In this document: positions 44,515-58,417 of the stretch, piece by piece
Layout of the letters: the number at the start of each line of letters is the position of its first letter
Numbering within the stretch: position 1 is the stretch's first letter
DNA from: Tillandsia leiboldiana
Lineage: Eukaryota; Streptophyta; Magnoliopsida; Poales; Bromeliaceae
NCBI GenBank assembly: GCA_029204045.2
Contig: JAQNDB010000231.1
Location: 1 to 64,000, forward strand
DNA: 64,000 bases
Reading direction: 5' to 3'
Translations under genes and position numbers: made by a program
The notes under the pieces: generated by a model
The model's database searches: none
The model's input: only the letters and a program-made list of their open reading frames with translations
What the model was told of the DNA's origin: nothing

Positions 44515-47500
44515 ATGGCGGGGCAGCTGGCGACCCTCACGGACCACGTGCGTCAGTTGACGCAACGGCAATCGGAGGCGGCAGTGACGGCCGCCCCGGT
44601 TCCTCCGCAGGGCCCAGGAGCGCCGGTGACGGGACCGCAGGTGACGGGGGCGGGGCGGGGGCCGGGGCGGCAGTGGCCCCTCCACCTACTGCAGCAGCCG
44701 AGGTACCGCCAACCCAGGCTACGGCGCCAACGGCAGTACCCGCGACAGCGACGACTGGACCGGCGCCGGTGACCCTCGGCGGGGGTATCCGGGGGGAGAG
44801 CGGGGTGACACCTTCCCCACGGTGGCCGCCACTGCCACGGGGGAGGGGTCAGTTCCGCAGACAGAGCGGGACCGAGTGCGGGCCAACTTGGCCGACTTTA
44901 AGAAATACGATCCACCCACGTTCGAAGGGACACGACCGATCCTTGGGTCATCGAGAAGTGGGTGGGATCGATGGAAAAATTGTTTGAGGACTTACTCATG
45001 GAGGATAGCGAGCGGGTTCCCTTAGCGGTCCACTTCCTAGAGGGGAACGCCCGCTTATGGTGGAAGACGGTGCGCCCTGATCCCCTAAAGGGCACCGTGC
45101 TCCCATCCTGGACGACGTTCAAGCAGGACCTGTTCGGGGCTTTCTTCACCAGCAGCGTCAAAAAGAAACTAGAGGACGACTTGAACCATATCCAGCAGGG
45201 GAGCAGGACTGTTATGGAATATCAACGCGAGTTCGTGCGGTTTGTCAACTGCGTCCCATTCGTGGTAAGGGATGAGTCCCACAAGGCGCAACTGTTCGTG
45301 GATGGCTTACGAAGCGATATATTCCAAGTGGTGCAAGCAGCCGATTTGCACACTTTTCAGAAGGTGGTCGACAGGGCCACGGTGGTGGAGCGCGGGTTCG
45401 CTATTACGCGCGCCAGGAGGGAGGGGCCGGTGCACCATGAGGAAAGGAAGCGACAGCAACAGTACTCCGGGGGAGGCTCTTCTAGTGGGGGCCGACCCCC
45501 CAAGCGATGGAGGCCACCGTCAGGACCTCGGAGCGCACCTACAGGAGGGCCGAGGACGGGGGACAGGCCTTGCGTGATATGGGGGAGGGTACCGAGTGGG
45601 AGATTGCCCCCAAAGAGGCGACCACTGCTTCCGATGCGGCAAACAGGGGCACTTCCGCCGCAACTGCCCCTTAGCCTGGGGATCTGCGTCCTCTGCAGCT
45701 TCTACGCCCTCGCCACAGCTTTCGGGGCGGGGGAAAGCTCCTGTGGGATCGACTTCTAGACCCCCTGCTTCACGGCGAGAGGAGGATAGGCAGCCTCAAC
45801 CTGGCGGGCGAGTTTACTCGATGACCCGCCAAGAGACGGATCCGCCGGAGGACGCACTAGCAGGTATTACTTCTGTTTCAAATTCCCGTGCTAGGACACT
45901 TTTTGATATCGGAGCAACACACTCTTTCATTTCTCGTGACTTCGTGGTCTTGGGGAGTTACCCCTCCAAAATCGATTGGCGGTCCAAACGGCGGGAGAGG
46001 CCTTGGAGGCGGACAGCTTTGTGGCCGCCTGCCCGATTAAACTTGGGCGACTGGCTTGCCCTTGGGATTTGGTGATAATTCCCCTGAAGGAGTATGACGC
46101 AGTGTTGGGCATGGACTGGCTCTCGAGATACCAGGCACTTATTGACTGTGAGAAGCGGCAGGTGCGACTACAGGAACCGGGCTTCCCTGAGCATGTGTAT
46201 CTGGCGTGCAAGAGCATCTCCTTCCCGGCAGTCATCTCAGCGACACGGGCCAGAAGGTTGGTGGAGGGTGGGTGCGTGGCCTACTTGGCATCGGTGGATC
46301 TAGTTACCCGACCCTCGACGATACCTTCAGACATCCCGGTGGTGAGGACTTTCCCGATGTCTTCCCAACGGAACTGCCCGGGATGCCCCCTGAATGGGAG
46401 GTGGTGTTTCCTATCGAACTACTACCGGGCACGTAGCCTATTTCGAAGGCGCCTTACCGGATGGCCTTCGTGGAGTTGAAGGAGCTTAAGGCGCAACTGG
46501 AGGACCTCTTGGACAAAGGGTTTATCAGGCCGAGTGTGTCGCCCTGGGGCGCACCGGTACTCTTTGTGCGGAAGAAAGACGGAAGCCTGCATCTCTGCAT
46601 CGACTACAGAGGGATAAACAAAGTTACAGTGAAGAATAAGTACCCCCTGCCCAGAATAGAGGACCTCTTCGACCAGTTGCGAGGAGCGACTGTGTTCTCA
46701 AAGATTGATCTGCAATCGGGCTACCATCAGCTCCGGGTTCGGAACGAGGACATCCCAAAGACCGCCTTCCGGACCCGGTATGGCCACTACGAGTTCACGG
46801 TTATGCCGTTCGGGCTTACGAACGCCCCCGCAATCTTCATGGATATGATGAACCGGATCTTCAGACCCTTCCTAGACCGGTTCGTAGTAGTCTTCATCGA
46901 CGACATCCTGATCTATTCACCCACCGACGAGGAGCACGAGGACCATTTGCGAGCAATTCTCCAAACTTTCAGGGAGCAGAAGCTGTTCGCTAAGCTCAAG
47001 AAGTGTGAATTCTGGCTACGCAAGGTGGGTTTTCTAGGGCACGTGATTTCGGCGAAGGGAATCGCCGTGGACCCCAAGAAGGTGGAATCGGTGGTCGACT
47101 GGCAGCCGCCGACGACGGTGACAGAGATCCGCAGTTTCCTGGGCCTGGCAGGATATTACAGACGCTTCGTCGAAGGTTTCGCGAAGATTGCTACCCCTCT
47201 AAACCGGTTGACCAGAAAATGGGAGAAGTTTATATGGACAGCTAAATGCCAGGAGAGCTTCGAGGAACTCAAAAGAAGGCTAACCAGTGCACCAATACTT
47301 GTACTACCGACACCCAGAGAGGATTATGAAGTGTACTGCGACGCATCAAGGATCGGCCTTGGGGGTGTTCTGATGCAGTAGGGGAAAGTAATAGCCTACG
47401 CTTCCAGGCAATTGAAAGATTACGAAAAGAACTACCCGATACACGACTTAGAACTGGCCGCAGTGGTCTTCGTTTTAAAATTGTGGAGGCACTACCTCTT

Positions 47501-49249
47501 TGGAGTCCACTGTAACGTCTTCTCGGACCACCAAAGTCTTAAGTACCTTTTCACCCAAAAGGAATTAAACCTGCGGCAGAGACGGTGGCTAGAGTTACTG
47601 AAGGATTACGACCTGACAATTCAATACCACCCCGGGAAGGCAAATATAGTGGCAGACGCGTTGAGCAGGAAGGGGTAACAAGAAGGGGTGTCTGGAGGCG
47701 CGATAACTGAGCAGAGCAGCTTGATTGCGGAGTTCGCACCATTGAAGTTAGAGGTGGTACCATCGGGCATGGTTGCGCAACTCTTAGCCTTGGTAGTCAA
47801 GCCGACGCTATTCGAGAAGATTCGGGAAGGACAACAGACCGACTCCCACTTACAGCTCGTGCGAGATAAGATCTCCCCGGACCAAGAGAGCGATTTTTCA
47901 GTGGAAGGCGACGGCACTCTATGGTTCCGCGGGCGGATTTGCGTGCCGGATTCGTCGGAATTGAAGGAGGAAATCCTAGCAGAGGCACACCGCGCCCCTT
48001 ATGCGGCGCACCCGGGGGGCACGAAGATGTACAGGGACCTCAAGCAGACCTTTTGGTGGCCTAAGCTGAAGGGGGATGTGACACGACATGTGGCTCATTG
48101 CCTGATATGTCAACAGATAAAGGCGGAGCACCAACGACCTGCGGGAAAGTTACAGCCCTTACCGGTGCCAGAGTGGAAGTGGGATCAGATCACCATGGAT
48201 TTCGTCACGGGGTTTCCACGCTCACAGCAGGGGCACGATGCGATTTGGGTCATAGTAGACCGGTTAACCAAGTCAGCACACTTCCCTGCCCATTCTTACA
48301 ACCTGGACCTGAGAGCGGTTAGCTCAGGTTTACATCGGCGAGATCATGAGACTGCATGAGTGCCGGCATCGATCACCTCGGATAGAGACACGTGCTTTGT
48401 CTCGAAGTTTTGGCAGAGTCTACAGCGGGCCCTGGGGACCAAACTTACATTTCAGCACAGCCTTCCACCCCCAGACGGACCGGACAGTCAGAGCGGGTGA
48501 TACAGACCCTCGAGGACCTGCTTCGCGCCTGCGTACTTGACTGGGGGGTCAGTTGGTCCACGCTACCTACCCCTCGTGGAATTCGCCTACAACAACAGCT
48601 ACCAGGCCAGTATCCAGATGGCGCCCTACGAAGCCTTATATGGGAGACGCTGCCGATCCCCGATCTGTTGGGACGACTTGGGAGAACGGAAATTTTTGGG
48701 GCCCGACTTGGTGGAAGAAATTGAAGAGAAGGTGCGCCTCATCAAACAGCGCCTACTGACCGCCCAGAGTTGACAGAAGAGCTATGCAGACCAGCGGCGC
48801 CGTGACTTGGAATTCCAAGTGGGAGAACACGTGCTTTTGCGGGTCTCGCCATCCAGATGAATCAAGCGTTTCGGGCTGAAGGGCAAGCTGAGCCCACGGT
48901 TTGTGGGACCGTTCGAGATCTTGGAGCGCATTGGCCTGGTGGCGAACCGCCTTGCCCTACCACCAAACCTCGACCGAGTCCACGATGTTTTTCATGTGTC
49001 CATGCTCCGGAAATACCTTCCCGACCCATCACATATTCTGGACGTCTCTACTCTCGAACTTAAGGAGGACCTGAGTTTCGTGGAAACCCCAGTGAGAATC
49101 CTGGCAAGGGAAAACAAATCGCTGCGAAACCAAACCTTTCCTACGTGAAGGTGCTCTGGAGCAACCAGGAGGAGCGGGAAGCGACGTGGGAACTGGAGTC
49201 AAAAATGAGGGAGTGCTACCCCAACCTTTTCGCCGCAACCCAGGCTTGA
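44515..49249 (+). pseudogene. TE7 gag-pol, second copy
   Basis: The same gag, protease, RT (FIDD), RNase H and integrase as 28720-33457, with the same in-frame stops (for example after ELLPGT at 46434 and after GGVLMQ at 47379). Extra frameshifts occur near 44650, 44815, 44930, 45585, 46348, 48284, 48358, 48445, 48480 and 48558. Shared stops show it is the same element; the extra shifts look like unpolished sequence. The zinc knuckle and RT palm are intact in pieces. Not independent evidence of a second insertion. Confidence 0.85.
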
Positions 49250-49286
49250 GTTCGAGGACGAAACTCAGTTTTTAAGAGGTGAGTGG

Positions 49287-51018
49287 TGTAGTAGCCGCTG
49301 GTTTGGAAGTACTTTGATCTTTTTATTTGGTTTTATTTACACCGTATTTCGTCTGGGGGGTCCGGAGTGTGACTTTTCTCCTTTGTCTGGGCAGGCCGTC
49401 GGGGCTCGCGGGTATTTTTACGCAATAAAGCTCGCGAAACGGAGAACGGCGGCTCGATCGGATTTTGATTCCGACTCCGGAATCTCCCAGAATAATCTCC
49501 GAAAGATTTTAGCGGTTCGGGCGACCAGCACGGATTCCGAGCAAACCGGATCAGGTTCGCACCCGAACCCTCTTTTCTGTTGATCGGGGGTTTGGGTTTA
49601 ATTTTTCCCAAACTCAATTCGCCGATCGTTAATTTTTGTAATTTCGGACTTAGAGTTTAAGTCCCATTGTACCTAAACGGCTAATTAATTAGTGTTTTGG
49701 GGATTAGGTCTTGACCCCCCTTCCTTTCCCCTCACCCTAGGCGTCGTTACCCCGAGCCGCGGACGAGGAACGGTTCCCCAAACCCCTTTTTCTTCCCAAC
49801 GATCGGCGTGGAGTATCGCGGCGGAGCGATCGAGGAGAGGGAAGAACACCGCACCACCCTCCGGAACCCGGCACCGCAGAACGGGACGAATCCCTCCTCT
49901 CCCAAACTCCGTCGACGTAACGAGGTGAGACGTGGTTTTTGCCGTCTTGGATTTCTTGCTCTTTGCAACGGGGAGGGGAAAGGGGCACAGGCGACGGATT
50001 CTCCGAATCACAGGCACGCTAAGTGCGCAGCCCCCATGCGGGAGGTGCGCCCGTGCGGCCCGCACGGGGCCGGGCGCGCGCAGCCCCGCATGCGGGCGGT
50101 GAGCCCGCACAGGGGCCGGCGCGCGCGCGCAGCCCCGCATGTGGGCGGCGAGCCCGCACGGGGCCGGGCGGGCGCACACCCGCGCGTGCGGGCGGCGCTT
50201 CTGCGCGGCCGCACAGGGCCGGGCGCGCACGGGTCACGTGAACCGGGGGCCGTCCGTGCCTTTGCCCTCGCCCGGGGACGTCGCCCGCTGCCGCCGCCGA
50301 ATCGGCCGGGCCGTGCCTCGCGACTGACCGGGAGGGTCTTGCTGTTCGTTTTTTTCTTCCGAGTTCCGATTACTGACTTCCTTATGGCAGGTTCGCGTAG
50401 GTCCAGACGAGCGCACCGAGACGCGGAGGGACCTAGCGTCGACTAGCAACGCGACAACGAAAAGGTGGGTTGTATTTCGGGATTTGCGTCGGGTTTCCGG
50501 CGATGGTACCTTGTTTAATATCAGTGTCTAATCGTGCTAACATGATAGCCCTTGTGGACTTTATCACTGAATTTATTTGTAGTATGGTTACTTTGTTCGG
50601 TTTGGTACTATGGTTACTTTGCTCGAGGTGCAGCACGCGCACCCGCGGTTTGGCCACCACAAAGGGTGCGCTTTTTCGAAAAAGTGGTCCATGACCCGTG
50701 TATACCCCGAGGGGACGCATGCGGGCCTCTGTAGTTGTGGGGTTTTGATGCACCGAGGTGTGAGCGGTGCGACCCGTCGGTTAGTTGTCCGACGTGGTCG
50801 GGTATTGCAGGGTTACAGGCGGACCCGTCGGTTTAGTTGTCCGACGTGGTCGGGTATTGCAGGGTTACAGGTGACCCGTTGGTTTGCAGAGTGATTCTGT
50901 ATATGCGGCGGATCTGGGCACGCGCCGGGGAAGAAGGTTTTTCAAAAAAAAATTTTACGCGCCAAACACATACCTTTTGTGAAGGCGTTTTTGCAAAATA
51001 AACCCCCGGGGCGTGACA
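49287..51018 (+). repeat. TE7 3' LTR, second copy
   Basis: Matches 33495-35226, including the 738-bp deletion and the broken SL1 pair (50637-50671). The flanking gctaa is at 51019-51023. Confidence 0.9.
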
Positions 51019-51023
51019 GCTAA

Positions 51024-54000
51024 AATAAAATAATCTGCTGCTAAAGTAATTTCAACCACTGTACAACTGGAAATAAAGATACAATGTCCATCTCCCAATA
51101 CGATCATACACAAAGTCCTCTAATACAAAACTTAGAACTCAATAGGGAGATATCTCCAATAATACATCAGTGTACAGGCTCTCAATATATATCATATCCT
51201 CAATACATCACTCTCTGATATGAAGAAAAAAATAATTAATCTACTGAAGCTCTCTTCTGAGGGGTACCGCTACAATCCAACGACGGGTAGGGAACTAGCT
51301 CGCGACTCCCTCGCCTCGGCCATAAGAATCAGCAACAGGAGCAACAGGAACAGGAGTAGAAGTCCCTGGGGAAAAGACACCACGACGGGTGTGAGAACTA
51401 CATCCCACAGTAGTTCTCAGTGGGTGCCGCCAACAAGCCCGACGGTCTGCCCACTATGTCTACTAGAGGCATAAAGTAACAAAGTGGTACTAAAGAAAAT
51501 AACTGGAAAAGAAAGACTCTACACCTACTATGCCTCTATCTAGATGCTCAAAAGTGGAACAGATGGAAACATGATGCATCTACTATCCCTCAACTCAGAT
51601 CACCCAATCTACACTGACTGCCTCCTCGGGTCCAGTCAAACCTGCGCCTACCTACTTCCGTTACATCCACGTAGGACCGGACTGACGTAGGGCGTCCGTG
51701 ACTGCCAAAACTGGCCCAGCCAGAGGGACTGCGTCGACAAGTCGCGATACAAAAGTAACAAATCCACCCCGGGCGTGGCTCTCGAGGGGCGCGACCCCAC
51801 CGAGGAAAAGGTATCCGCGCACTCTGTCGCTCAGGTGGCACTGCAGGCTATAGTCCAAAATCCACGCTCACGCTCTGAACAGAAAGACTCAGAATCCTCA
51901 ATGATCTCGCACAACGGTCGGAGCACTCTCAACGACTCAGCTGATCAGCTCTCACGAACACGAGACACTAGCCTCTCCACTAACTCACAGCACAAAACAC
52001 ACTGGCTGGAGATACTCCACAGCCAGGATCAACCCACCTCTCTGGGCTAACAAAACTGGTCGGACAACACTCAACGACCCGGGACCACCGTCAACCCCGA
52101 CGGTTCCCAATAACAGAACATCAACCCAACCTGCAGACTCACTGACAGGATAAACTCCACAACAGACACAATAAAGGGTCCGGGAACCCCGAAAGACTAG
52201 AATCTATCACCCTAATCAAACAAGAACAGGCGTTAGGCATAGCCTCTCGTTGTTCTCGTCCCAAAGAAAAAGGCAGCCCTTGGAACCCAGACCACTCGAA
52301 TCATCTCGAGTGGTTAAATTTATAGGGAAAAGGTGACATTTCGTACTGGAAGCTATTTGATCTGAAAGAAATCCATATTTAATGATTTTTAGTTCTTTTT
52401 AGGAAAACAATTGAAAGCAGGTTTTATATCCAAGCCTCGTAGAGCTAATGCCTTTGTCCAATCAAACAAGAACAGACTCGGCGACCCTACGATGCTTGGA
52501 AGAAAATATTGGTTGACTAAAAATAATATGTGTGTCCAAAAACAGTTCTGGGTTCAAGGTCCTGCTATCACTGATAAACCGCTGCCACTAACACAGCGGC
52601 GATCGATAAAACAAGAAAATGGAACATCTCGGGACTGCCGTCTATCCAAACGGCTCCCGCCACAGATGATCGATCAACCACATCTACCAGACTCCACTCT
52701 GCTCCCAAGCACGAGTGTAAAATGCATCCCACACTAAAGGAATCCCGACCACTCGGCCCAATACCCAGGCGAGTAACACTATGTCCAGGAAGGAAAAGAA
52801 GTGTGGATGTCTAAAGCGGAATAAACCTAGCCCAAGTTGGAGTTTTCTATTGGTCTGGCTACACATGCAGCATATGACGGGGGTGCTAGGTCAAGTTCCA
52901 AGATAACAACAATTTACATATGGTAGAAAGCAAGGAGATGACAAAATCATCAGGTAAAATAAGGAATAACGATTCCTACATTCTAGCATGTTGTACAAGA
53001 ATTCACTATCATGCATAGCCCTACAATAGCAGGCTTAAAGTACAGTCCATCAATCTTGGAGACAGGGCCACCCACCTGAAAACGCTAATTGTCCAAGATC
53101 CAACAGCTGAAAACACCAGGAGCAGCAACCAACAATAATCCACGGTCACAAAATCCCAGAACAACTCCTCCTGGGTACAACACAGGGTTCACAGTTACAC
53201 TTTATTCTAACAATTAACCAAATACACGTAGTCTGAAAATCAGTCCCCAAAGATGCAATTTTTCACCTGCTGAAAGGGCTCCGAAAAAATCCAATAAAAA
53301 TACCACAGCGATCCTTGCGTTGAGACATTCGAAACGGGTACCTGAACGCCCAATTCTGAGCCCTGTAGGCCGAGTTACAAATTCCACAACACATGTGCGC
53401 AAAACCTCACAACAACACGACTGTAAATCCATGCACAGTTAAGGGAGAAAATTGTACCTCCGGGCAAGCCTCAGAAAAATCCAAGAAAAATACGGTGATA
53501 ATCCCTGCGTCGCGTAGATACAAAAAGTGTATAGGAGCGTCTCAATCCGATGTCCGAGCGCAGAGATAAAAATCCGGCAAGGTGTCGCTGTCCAGAAATT
53601 CCATCAGCGGCAAAGGGGGTTAAAAATGTACCCAGAACCCTAAACAAAGCTCAAATCTGAGAAAAGTAGACAATAAAAGAATCGTAGATCTACCTCTCAT
53701 GAATCCAATGCCGCGTAAAACCTCCAAAAACACTGTCGGGGTAGCTCTGTGGACCTCCCAGACCGAAGTGCGACGATCACGAGCCTTCGATGAAAGTATG
53801 TCGCTCTGCGCTACGATGCCGAAGTCGCCGATGCCGCGGCTCCCAAAAAATCCGGGCCTTCTCCACAAGATGCACAGCGAGGAGATCAAAAACTTTAGTG
53901 AAGGGTGCTGGGTGAAAAGAGCTCGGGAAAAGCCTCTACACGCAGGGAAAGGGGCCTTTAAATAGGCTTCACCCGAAAAAATCCCAAAAATCAACGAAAT

Positions 54001-54898
54001 TAGGCTTTTGGGCCGATTTTCCGGGCGCTCGCACAAACCGGGCGGCTAGAGCGTTGGGCCCGGGCCAACACTGTGTGCGCCCGGATTAACCAGGTGATGC
54101 CACGTCAGCTCACAACAGGCAACAGCCAACGCCACCCACTCACACGGCGACGCGTGGCTCCATGCGGAAGCCGACACGTGGCCGCCCACGCGCGGGAATC
54201 GCGCGTCAACGCACCCACGTGCGCGCCTGCGCCCGCCGCCTGCACCTCTGCACGCACACATCCCGAGGCGCTCCCCAGCCTGCTCCGTGGACCGAGCGTG
54301 CTACACCTCACCAACCACACGCCGCCACGTGTCACCCTCCGGTCCACCGTACACCACGCTTTTCCCGTGGACCGCGCCTGCTGCGCCGGCCAACCGGGAG
54401 ACGCCACGTGGCCCGCGCCCGGGTGCACGCTCCCGCTGTGGACCGAGCGGCTGCGCCTCAGCCGGCCGCCGCGCTCCGCTGCCCGCCGCCGCCGCCGGCG
54501 CCTCTCCGGCCGCCGGAAGAGTACACCCACTCCTCGAAAACTGTGTTTCCGCGTTCGGGCCCCGAAAAACACAAGTAACTAGTCCATTTTCAAGGTTTTC
54601 GCGCGCTGAATCCGAATCCGCTGTCCATTCTGCCAAATTCCAACTCTAAAAATTGCCGAAGGCATCCGAAAAGGTTTTTTTTGTCCAAACTTCGCGCTGA
54701 GCCAAATTTTAATATCCATTGCGCGCGAAATCACTTCTAAACATTCGACGGGGTCAACTGACTACTCACGATCCATTAAACACACTGAGTCCATCACTAG
54801 TGTCCAATTGGTGCACAAATGCCACCGACACACCATGCAGGCCTCCAGAAGCTGTAGATGTAACCGTAATCAATAAGTGAGAATTTCGGGTCCTCACA
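51024..54898 (-). repeat. TE6 LTR main segment, second copy
   Basis: Matches 35232-39107 almost base for base; the 9-bp hairpin is at 51393-51418. Sequence quality is clearly better here than in 43060-50900. Confidence 0.88.
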
Positions 54899-56034
54899 TC
54901 CTCCCCGACTAAAAGATAGTTTCGTCCTCGAAACTAAGGGGCCTTTGGATGTATTTTTCAAAACTAATATAGACTTCAAATTTTAAAAAACGGAGCGTAA
55001 TTTGTGGTTGCAAAATCAACTTTTTGCCATCTCAGCATTTATAGTCCTTTTCTACATCTGTATATATGTAGATACAAAGCATCTTAACAGGACCAATTGC
55101 CCTCCACAAAATCAGTAAACAGAATGAGCATCGGTAGTGTTTGAATACAAACACAAAATCTATAAGTTTGTTCTAATAAATGAATTTCTTGGGTTTACGA
55201 TAATAAGGAATTCTTTGGTCCTCGTACACTATCATCCATGAGAAACCAGTACGAATATAATCTACATTTCCAATTGAACCATGAAAAAATACTAACAGAT
55301 TACAAAAAACTTATATACCATAAATAGGATTCTTCATCAAATGTATGAAGAGCAAGCAACCAAGAATGGGGATTTCGTCCGACATGTGAAGAGCAATACA
55401 ATGCTCACAAAACTCAGACAAAAATTTAGACTGCAAACCTAAATGGGCAATTAAAGAAATGAGCAAAAGGTATTGTTGAACTAAAGAATAGGCTGCATAT
55501 TCAGAACAATACCTGAATGGGCAATTTGCTAGGTATGAAAAGACCATAATAATTGCACTTCATGTACTCGGAGCAATATGTGTGGAAAATAACAAATATA
55601 ATCACCAAGAAAAGATCAGCAGAGGCATAGAATAAAGCTCGGTTTTGCCCATCAATGAGACATAAAATACTCCAATATCAGTACTCCATAATCCAGATCT
55701 TGATTTTTTTTCTTTTAAAAGTTTTTTCTTTAAAAAAATTTCAAAACCAAAAAACCCAAATCTCAAAAAACTCAAAAGGAGCAACTTTTGCAACTTTATC
55801 TTCTCTCCCAAAGTAAAGAGCCCATAATCACCAACTAAAACCATCACACAAATCATTCAGATGAGTCACACATTTAATCAAACACCAAAGATGCAAACTT
55901 CATATTTATATAATAAAAAACACCACCTTGATTCTATTTCCACACATACTTCAAGTATTTCTTTTCATTTTCTTCAAGTATTACTCTCCATTTCAGGAAG
56001 ACCAAAATCACTATAAAAATACGGCTGAATGGCA

Positions 56035-56093
<59 letters not shown>

Positions 56094-57350
56094 GTCCGGC
56101 TACTATTTTGGTATCCCGATTTTTTTTTGCACGACTTGACCGTGTAGTTGGCGGCGAAACACCTATTTTTGGTGTATCGAATGCATTGTGCGTCAAACGG
56201 ACGCCAAAAACGGACTCAGCGCGCGAAAACAGTCAAAATTGACTATTTTCGGGCGAATTTGGGCTTACGGGCTGAATTTGCGGGTGGGCCGGTCCACGGC
56301 CCACCGCACGTGCGCCGGGCGCAGCGAACCCGTGCACCCGCCACGTGGTCGCGCCTCATTGGGCGCGGCGACCGAAGCGGGGCATGCGGGGCGCGGCGTG
56401 GGCGAGCGTATATAAATAATTAAGCAATTCTATTTTTAATTCAAAGAGCTTGCTAGTTTACTAAATGTCTTAAATATGCACTAACACCTGCATCAAATAC
56501 CGTGATATATGCTACTACAAGAACAACGAAAAACTAATTTGCATCATACCTAATTCTTATTGTTACCGAGACATAAGAAGCTATAATATTTGGCTCCAAG
56601 TATATAATTAATTTCCCAAAGTAAATAATCCTAAAATGTAAAAGTCTAGATATAGTAATTGTGTTTGACTCTAATAGGAAAAAGTGTTTGAAAAGCCATA
56701 TATGCCTTAGAAGAATAAAATGCCGAAAAGTGTTTAAACATTAAATTTATTTTCAATTACCAGTGAATTTAAAATATCCGAAAAGAAAGTGCAAAAAGGC
56801 AATGGATCTGATTATCTAAACAAATACCAAAATGTAGCACTTTGTAAAAAAAACATGCCAAAAGAAAAATGATGGTGGTCATCTATGGTGCATTCAAGAT
56901 TTGCAAGAAATACTGCGCCTAAAATAAGAGATTGCTTGGTTTAGAAAAACATATTTGTTGAACTGAACATGATGAATAAGTGGCACCTTACTAGAAAATA
57001 CTTGATAAAGGCCGGGCCTTCATAATAATGCTTTCTTAACTAAGTTTGCTTTGTGCATTTAAAAGTCACACTATGACGAAATTTCAATAATAAGCGATAT
57101 ATAACTTCAAAATGATAAGAAGAATTAGGCTATGTATAAGAAATGATAGAAAGTATTACAAAAAAGAAATTTATAATACGGAAATACATTTATATCTTAT
57201 CTATTAAAAATTTAGAAAAATTTGCAAAACAAAAATCACCAATTTCATGTTTTTTGCAAAAGAAAACATTTTTTTAGATTTTGCAGATAATGACTAAAAT
57301 TTTAATAAACTGACTAAAATATAATTATTCCTCTCTCCTTTCACCACTAG
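54899..57350. other. Non-coding stretch before the MULE, second copy
   Basis: Matches 39108-41567. It has a pure (AT)n tract at 56039-56089 and TATATAAATA at 56409-56418. No gene seen apart from the Ty3 internal end at 54899-54936. Confidence 0.6.
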
Positions 57351-58364
57351 GATAGAGCAATTTGTTTTATATCTGATCGATTTTCTGGATTGAGGGAAAT
57401 AGTGGCTACTATCTATCCTTCAGCACAGGGTCACTCGCATCGTTGGTGTTTTCGACACATGAAAGCAAATATGAATAAGTGCTTCAAAAATAAAACTTTG
57501 TTAGATAAATTTTGGCAGATCAGAATTGCTTCAGCACCGACGGAATATAATCAGTTGAATGAAGAATTAGATACGTTGGATCATGATGCTTGGCAGTGGA
57601 TCCATGATCTTGATAGATATAAAGAGTACTGGGCAAAGGCATTTGATGGAGGCCGCCGGTTTGGATTGAATACTACGAATCTTTCTGAATCGTTAAATGG
57701 GGTACTTAAGGGCAGTCGTGGTTTGCCTATCACGGCTTTTGTTGCGGCTACATTTTATAAGCTTAATAAGTATTTGTTTGATCGCTGTGCTCACGGTGAA
57801 AGTATGACGGACGCGCTAACCCTTAATATCAAAAAAATAATTACCGAAAATATAGATACGGTGCGGGGACATCGGGTTGACCGATTTGGACTAATAGAAT
57901 TTGAAGTCAGATCTGGAGATTTCTCCTTCAAAGTGATCGTGAATGGAACAAATGCAGAATGTTCATGTGGTGAATTTCATCTAACGGGAATACCTTGCTC
58001 GCATATCTTAGCAGTTTATAGTACAACACATATGAGATTAGACTATCATATTTTTTGTTCAGTCTGGTATAGTACGAACTGCTATCGTGCGACGTATGCA
58101 CCACATTTTCATCCTGTTCCTGATAGACGGCACTGGCCACGACCCCAAGGTCCCCCGATTGTACCGCCTCCTATACGAAGGAAGAAAGGTCGTCCACGAT
58201 CTACATGTATTCGTAATATAATGGACGAGGGGGGTGGCCGACGAGGAGCATGCTCCATTTGTAAACAGACAGGCTATTATAGGAGCACTTGTCCACAAAA
58301 TGTACAAAGAGTGCAACAAGGACGTCGGCGTCTGACTTCCACAATTTTATTTATCTTGTCTTAA
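57351..58364 (+). CDS. TE8 MULE transposase, C-terminal exon
   Basis: Open from the CACTAG acceptor at 57350 to the stop at 58362-58364, about 337 codons; the first in-frame ATG is at 57390. It starts in the DDE domain with the second catalytic Asp region (CFISDRFSGLREIVATIYP), then the conserved C-x2-H motif (WCFRHMKANM), an Asn-Glu segment (NTTNLSESLNGVLKG), a SWIM zinc finger (CSCGEFHLTGIPCSHI) and a C-terminal knuckle (CSICKQTGYYRSTC) in which the usual His is Tyr. This is the Mutator-like element family, whose enzyme cuts and pastes the element. The N-terminal DNA-binding domain and first catalytic Asp are not found upstream, so the gene is partial or has distant exons. The PMD exons follow 54 bp downstream, on the same strand, after a TATTGCAG acceptor. 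Confidence 0.85.
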   Translation, partial: DRAICFISDRFSGLREIVATIYPSAQGHSHRWCFRHMKANMNKCFKNKTLLDKFWQIRIASAPTEYNQLNEELDTLDHDAWQWIHDLDRYKEYWAKAFDGGRRFGLNTTNLSESLNGVLKGSRGLPITAFVAATFYKLNKYLFDRCAHGESMTDALTLNIKKIITENIDTVRGHRVDRFGLIEFEVRSGDFSFKVIVNGTNAECSCGEFHLTGIPCSHILAVYSTTHMRLDYHIFCSVWYSTNCYRATYAPHFHPVPDRRHWPRPQGPPIVPPPIRRKKGRPRSTCIRNIMDEGGGRRGACSICKQTGYYRSTCPQNVQRVQQGRRRLTSTILFILS

Positions 58365-58417
58365 TAGTTGCTCTTTTTTAGCTATTATGTTACTAATATA
58401 TAGATTATATATTGCAG